A DNA stretch of 64,000 bases from Ziziphus jujuba (taxonomy: Eukaryota; Streptophyta; Magnoliopsida; Rosales; Rhamnaceae): positions 1,330,501 through 1,394,500 of the forward strand of contig NC_083387.1 of NCBI RefSeq assembly GCF_031755915.1. The letters are read 5' to 3'. This document shows positions 60,930 through 64,000 of the stretch, one piece after another. Position 1 is the first letter of the stretch. Each line of letters starts with the position of its first letter. The notes beneath the pieces are model-generated. The model saw only the letters and a list, made by a program, of their open reading frames with translations, searched no databases and was not told the DNA's origin. The position numbers and the translations under genes were made by a program.

Positions 60930-61068
60930 TGGTGACTGTGATATTTTTGTGTTCAAGTCCATGGAGTTTTTATATGCTAGATTACCATTGAGTTTCACAC
61001 AAAATAACATAGAGTTCTTCAAGAGGAAGCATGCTCATGAGGCTTACAACAAAGAGCTAAGCATATGA
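60930..61068 (+). pseudogene. Last exon of a Ulp1-type (C48) protease, transposon-derived
   Basis: After a TTGTTGCAG acceptor the frame reads GDCDIFVFKSMEFLYARLPL then SFTQNNIEFFKRKHAHEAYN and stops TGA at 61066-61068. The pattern GDC-G-FV-K--E-L---PL is the catalytic-cysteine end of the Ulp1/SENP fold as found in plant MULE-borne proteases. The residue after the Cys, normally Gly, is Asp. No upstream exons with the catalytic His or Asp are seen, so it is a fragment. Confidence 0.7.
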
Positions 61069-61299
61069 GCTACATGGTGATGCATTTTTCTTTACTTTTG
61101 TCATGTTTATAGATGCATATTCTTTATTATGTTAGACTTTTAATTGTAAAAATAAAGGTGGATTATAATGTTTATTTAACGAAGATAACGATGTGTTATT
61201 GATGTAAGGATAACTAATTAACCTTATAGAAAATGTGTCATTTTATTTATTAGAATTTCATTATGCACAAACATATTACGAACTCAATTGCAGTTCTAT

Positions 61300-61495
61300 A
61301 AAATTTTCCACTTGTTGGAAAAAATTTTCTCTAGGCAGAAAAATTTTCCTCCAGTCGCAAATCTCATATGGAGACCAATTGAAGCTTCTGGATAATTTTT
61401 CGCCAGGCGGAAAATTTTTTCTCCAAGCAGAAATCATTTTCCTCCTGTTGGAAAAAAATTTCTCCAAGCGGAAATTGTTGAATAATATTTATTCC
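61300..61495. repeat. Cluster of short palindromic units
   Basis: Alternating phrases GGAAAAATTTT(C)TCC and GGCGGAAAATTTTTTCTCCA recur about six times, each close to its own reverse complement. Single-stranded DNA or RNA from here could fold into several hairpins. Confidence 0.75.
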
Positions 61496-61504
61496 ACTTG
61501 GTAA

Positions 61505-61680
61505 ATCAATTTCTAATAGATTATTTAAGTTAATTGTGGGATAAAAAAATCGAAAGTGGAGACAAATATTATATAAGATAAAGATGGATTTAACAAAAAA
61601 TGTATTGATGTTTAAAATCAATAACCATTTTAAAGAAAAGAAAAAATGACATATATTTGTTTTTCTTATCAAAATCATTT
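61505..61680. repeat. Left copy of a 170-180 bp direct repeat
   Basis: It matches 62255-62440. Shared blocks include TAATAGATTATTTAA, AGTGGAGACAAATATTATAT and AAAGATGGATTTAACAAAAA. The 575 bp between the copies looks like unrelated inserted DNA. Confidence 0.85.
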
Positions 61681-62254
61681 GGATATTTCATAAAATAAAA
61701 TATAAACTAAAGATTTAAAATCAACTCCAGAAAATTTCTTTTCATTTGGGATTAAATTCTAAAAAAAAAAATTGCTAATAAATCTTCCACTATCGAGTAG
61801 AAAATATAATATTCAAGATTATTTTAAAGCCATGCTTATTCCAATCAACATGAATATGACATTTTCAATATAAATAATTATTAAAATAACAAGCATATAC
61901 ATTTTTCAAACTACCGCAATAAAATAATAATATTTTATGTAAAAATGGCACCTTTTAGAATACTACACCATAATTCACAAATGAGGTATCTATAGAAAGC
62001 TAAGGAGATGAGGAATATGTTACCAATTTTTTTTGGACTCAACTCGACCTGTGGTGACGGGCAGAATGGACGGGAAGTTTTTGGCCAAAGTTCAACTCCT
62101 CATATCTCTCAAATGACAGGGAATCAAGCTGAATGGATCTCAAAATTAAGTTCAGGAGGTCCAAAATTAATGGAAAGGAGTATCAATTTGGCCGGGTAGT
62201 GGCCGAATTGCCGAAAAACCTATCTTGCCGTCGTCGTGACGGAGACAAATATTT

Positions 62255-62440
62255 GTTTTTAATAGATTATTTAAATTAATATTGGGGTAAAAAAATTGAG
62301 AGTGGAGACAAATATTATATAAAATAAAGATGGATTTAACAAAAAATGTATTGCTTTTTAAAATTAGTAACCAATTAAAAGAAAAGAAAAAAATGATATA
62401 TATTTGTTTTTCTTATCAAACTCATTTGGACATTTTATTC
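62255..62440. repeat. Right copy of the 170-180 bp direct repeat
   Basis: Partner of 61505-61680; it runs into the 3' end of the MuDR-like pseudogene. Confidence 0.85.
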
Positions 62441-63354
62441 TGTAAGTCACATTTGCTGCGAAATATCTGTCCAACTACAATGCTCTCACAATTAGTGAAC
62501 TTTGATGAACATATGGCGATAGAACCACTTTTGTTGCTCGATGATAAGTGGTCACTTGTAGCACGATGAACCTTAATATCATCAACTCGTTCATTGTTCA
62601 TTTCAGGATGCATATCATTATTATTGTCGGGCAACTCATGTTCGAAATCTACATCATTATGATCAACATCATCCGACTGAATGCTAACATAATCCCTTGC
62701 ATTGTAATTCTCATATTGATTAATATTATTCAACTTCTCATACTCCCTTTGGTTAGGAAACCGTTCTGCAGAGTCACTTCTAACATCAACTCCTTCATGG
62801 ATATTAAATGATGTCCAAGATCTACAGACATTAACTTCATCGTGATCTCTAACCTGAGTTTCATGAACTACAATGTCATGAAATGTAGCCTCAATAGGTT
62901 CAGGATCAGGAACTTATGGTAGAAGAACAACAATTGAAAGACGAGCAAAAGAATGCTGATTACTCCCATTATCTGAAGCAAAGGCTATTTGATGAATATT
63001 TCTAGATACATGTTCAACTTTCAAGATTACCTTAACATACAATGGAGGTCGCATCATTGTCATCCCTCTATTCCTCACTTATTGAAGAAAGCATTTCACA
63101 ACCCTATCCTTGCATATTTCTAGAGAATCCAACTTTTATGCACATCGTCCATATATCCATTTTAGATTTAGCAAATATTCATTTTGGTCTATCTCAATAA
63201 AATTGAAAATCTCGTTCTCTAACTTTAATTTTGTGCATCTTTTGCCTACGGAAACCATTATAGTTTTACCATTTTGATATCCCCAATGGCCACCATCACT
63301 TTGTACTAATGTTCAATTGTATAAAATGGCAATTACAATATCATCGTTTTCCAT
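62422..63354 (-). pseudogene. MuDR-type MULE transposase, N-terminal part, degenerate
   Basis: From the ATG at 63354 the frame reads MENDDIVIAILYN, stop, then SDGGHWGYQNGKT and the PB1-like N-terminal region seen in plant MuDR-type transposases. After three further stops a long acidic stretch follows (SIQSDDVDHNDVDFEHELPD). It reaches VVGQIFRSKCDLQNKMSK, the start of the MuDR DNA-binding domain. Sequence then ends in the direct repeat, with no catalytic core. On the opposite strand to the left lies a Ulp1-like exon; MULEs carrying both transposase and Ulp1 protease are known in plants (Kaonashi/KI type), so both may be remains of one element. Assignment of the N-terminal portion relies on family memory. 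Confidence 0.7.
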
Positions 63355-64000
63355 TTTACTACAAAATTAAATTAATAACATTAAAATAAATTAATAAATA
63401 TATAAAAATATGAATATTACTTAATAAACATATTATTTGTCCCAAAAAATTGCTTCTGTTTTTATTTCTGCCAAATATAACATTTTCCTACCGGCGGAAA
63501 ATTAGTGAAAAACTGGAGAAAAATTAGAAGAAAACTGACAAATTGGTGGAAAATGGCAGAAATTCATATTTTTCGCCAATTTTCCTCCATTTTACTGGTT
63601 TTTACGATTTTTTTATTTTTACATCATTTTCCTCCCATTTTCACACTATTTTACATCATTAGCACCAATATTTCATCTAATAACAAAAAAAAAAAAAAAA
63701 AAAAACTTTTTACCTAAGTTTAGTGTACAAAATATCCAGTCCCAATGAATTTTTGGACAAATCAAAATTTTGTGAGAGACCTTCAATCCATAGGCTAGTG
63801 CAAGAAAGCTGCTGTCATATTGAAGTCTTCTCAACTCTGATTATTTGGACTCTATTGGGTTGTAAGATTCCAAAAAATACAAGAAAAATGAGTAAGAGAA
63901 GATGAGATGTAAGAATTTTTTTTTTTTTTTAGGGAGCACGGGTGTTTTGACAAAGGAAGAAAAAGAAAAAAGGTAAGAGAAAAGCTATTTTGTAATTTTC
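63355..64000. other. Right edge, AT-rich, probable MULE flank
   Basis: Near 63485-63590 are purine/pyrimidine phrases (CCGGCGGAAAATTAG, TTTTCGCCAATTTTCCTCC) related to the palindromic cluster at 61300-61495, so the element may extend here. A 21-base A tract lies at 63685-63705. No gene is seen. Confidence 0.45.

Noticed and set aside
1..64000. CRISPR arrays, rRNA, tRNA and common conserved microRNA precursors
   Set aside because: Tandem repeats here lack spacer structure, and scanning by eye found no tRNA arms or well-known mature miRNA sequences; a tRNAscan and miRNA folding search would be decisive.

Overview
The window is nuclear DNA from a flowering plant. Genes have short GT-AG introns, the intergenic DNA is AT-rich with many (TA)n tracts, and the gene families are plant ones (PADRE/DUF4228, GH3 beta-xylosidase, USP, FAR1-type MULE transposase). 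Protein style suggests a eudicot, probably a rosid and possibly Rosaceae; this is an impression without a database search. Six host genes look intact: a RING-CH gene running off the left edge (minus strand), a four-exon universal stress protein (4938-5804), two intronless PADRE-domain genes (26168-26659 and 28324-28908), a six-exon secreted beta-xylosidase of the BXL1 type (32616-36970) and a three-exon TPR/J-like gene (47137-49591).

From about 7.4 to 25.2 kb lies a transposon-rich block built around a dead gene. Five exons of an exosome RRP46 homologue (minus strand, 7553-11649) are recognisable, with stops, a frameshift and no 5' half. One of its introns holds a 2.5 kb PIF/Harbinger-type element (8651-11148, TTA duplication) that itself carries pieces of two other genes. 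Upstream of the first surviving RRP46 exon sits a 10.4 kb Mutator-like element (12140-22574). It has about 80 bp inverted termini, a broken FAR1-like transposase, a broken GRF zinc-finger gene, and fragments of an ABHD17-like hydrolase and an LRR receptor kinase. Abutting it across a (TA)n tract is a second, unrelated 1.3 kb MULE (22605-23901) carrying a decayed GeBP/STOREKEEPER-type gene, a classic Pack-MULE. A hAT-type MITE (24578-25165) closes the block.

The region 25-37 kb is the gene-bearing part: the PADRE pair and the beta-xylosidase. About 10 kb between BXL1 and the TPR/J gene holds no gene I can recognise. To the right of the TPR/J gene the DNA is again repetitive: a degraded direct repeat (54.1-54.4 kb), a 2.87 kb probable solo LTR (55577-58446), a perfect 79 bp tandem duplication (59196-59353), and remains of a Ulp1-plus-MuDR type MULE (60.9-63.4 kb).

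The host genes are independent transcription units with no operon-like logic. The most interesting content is the gene-capturing transposon cluster: at least five host-gene fragments have been picked up by three DNA transposons within 16 kb, next to or inside a gene that has itself decayed.
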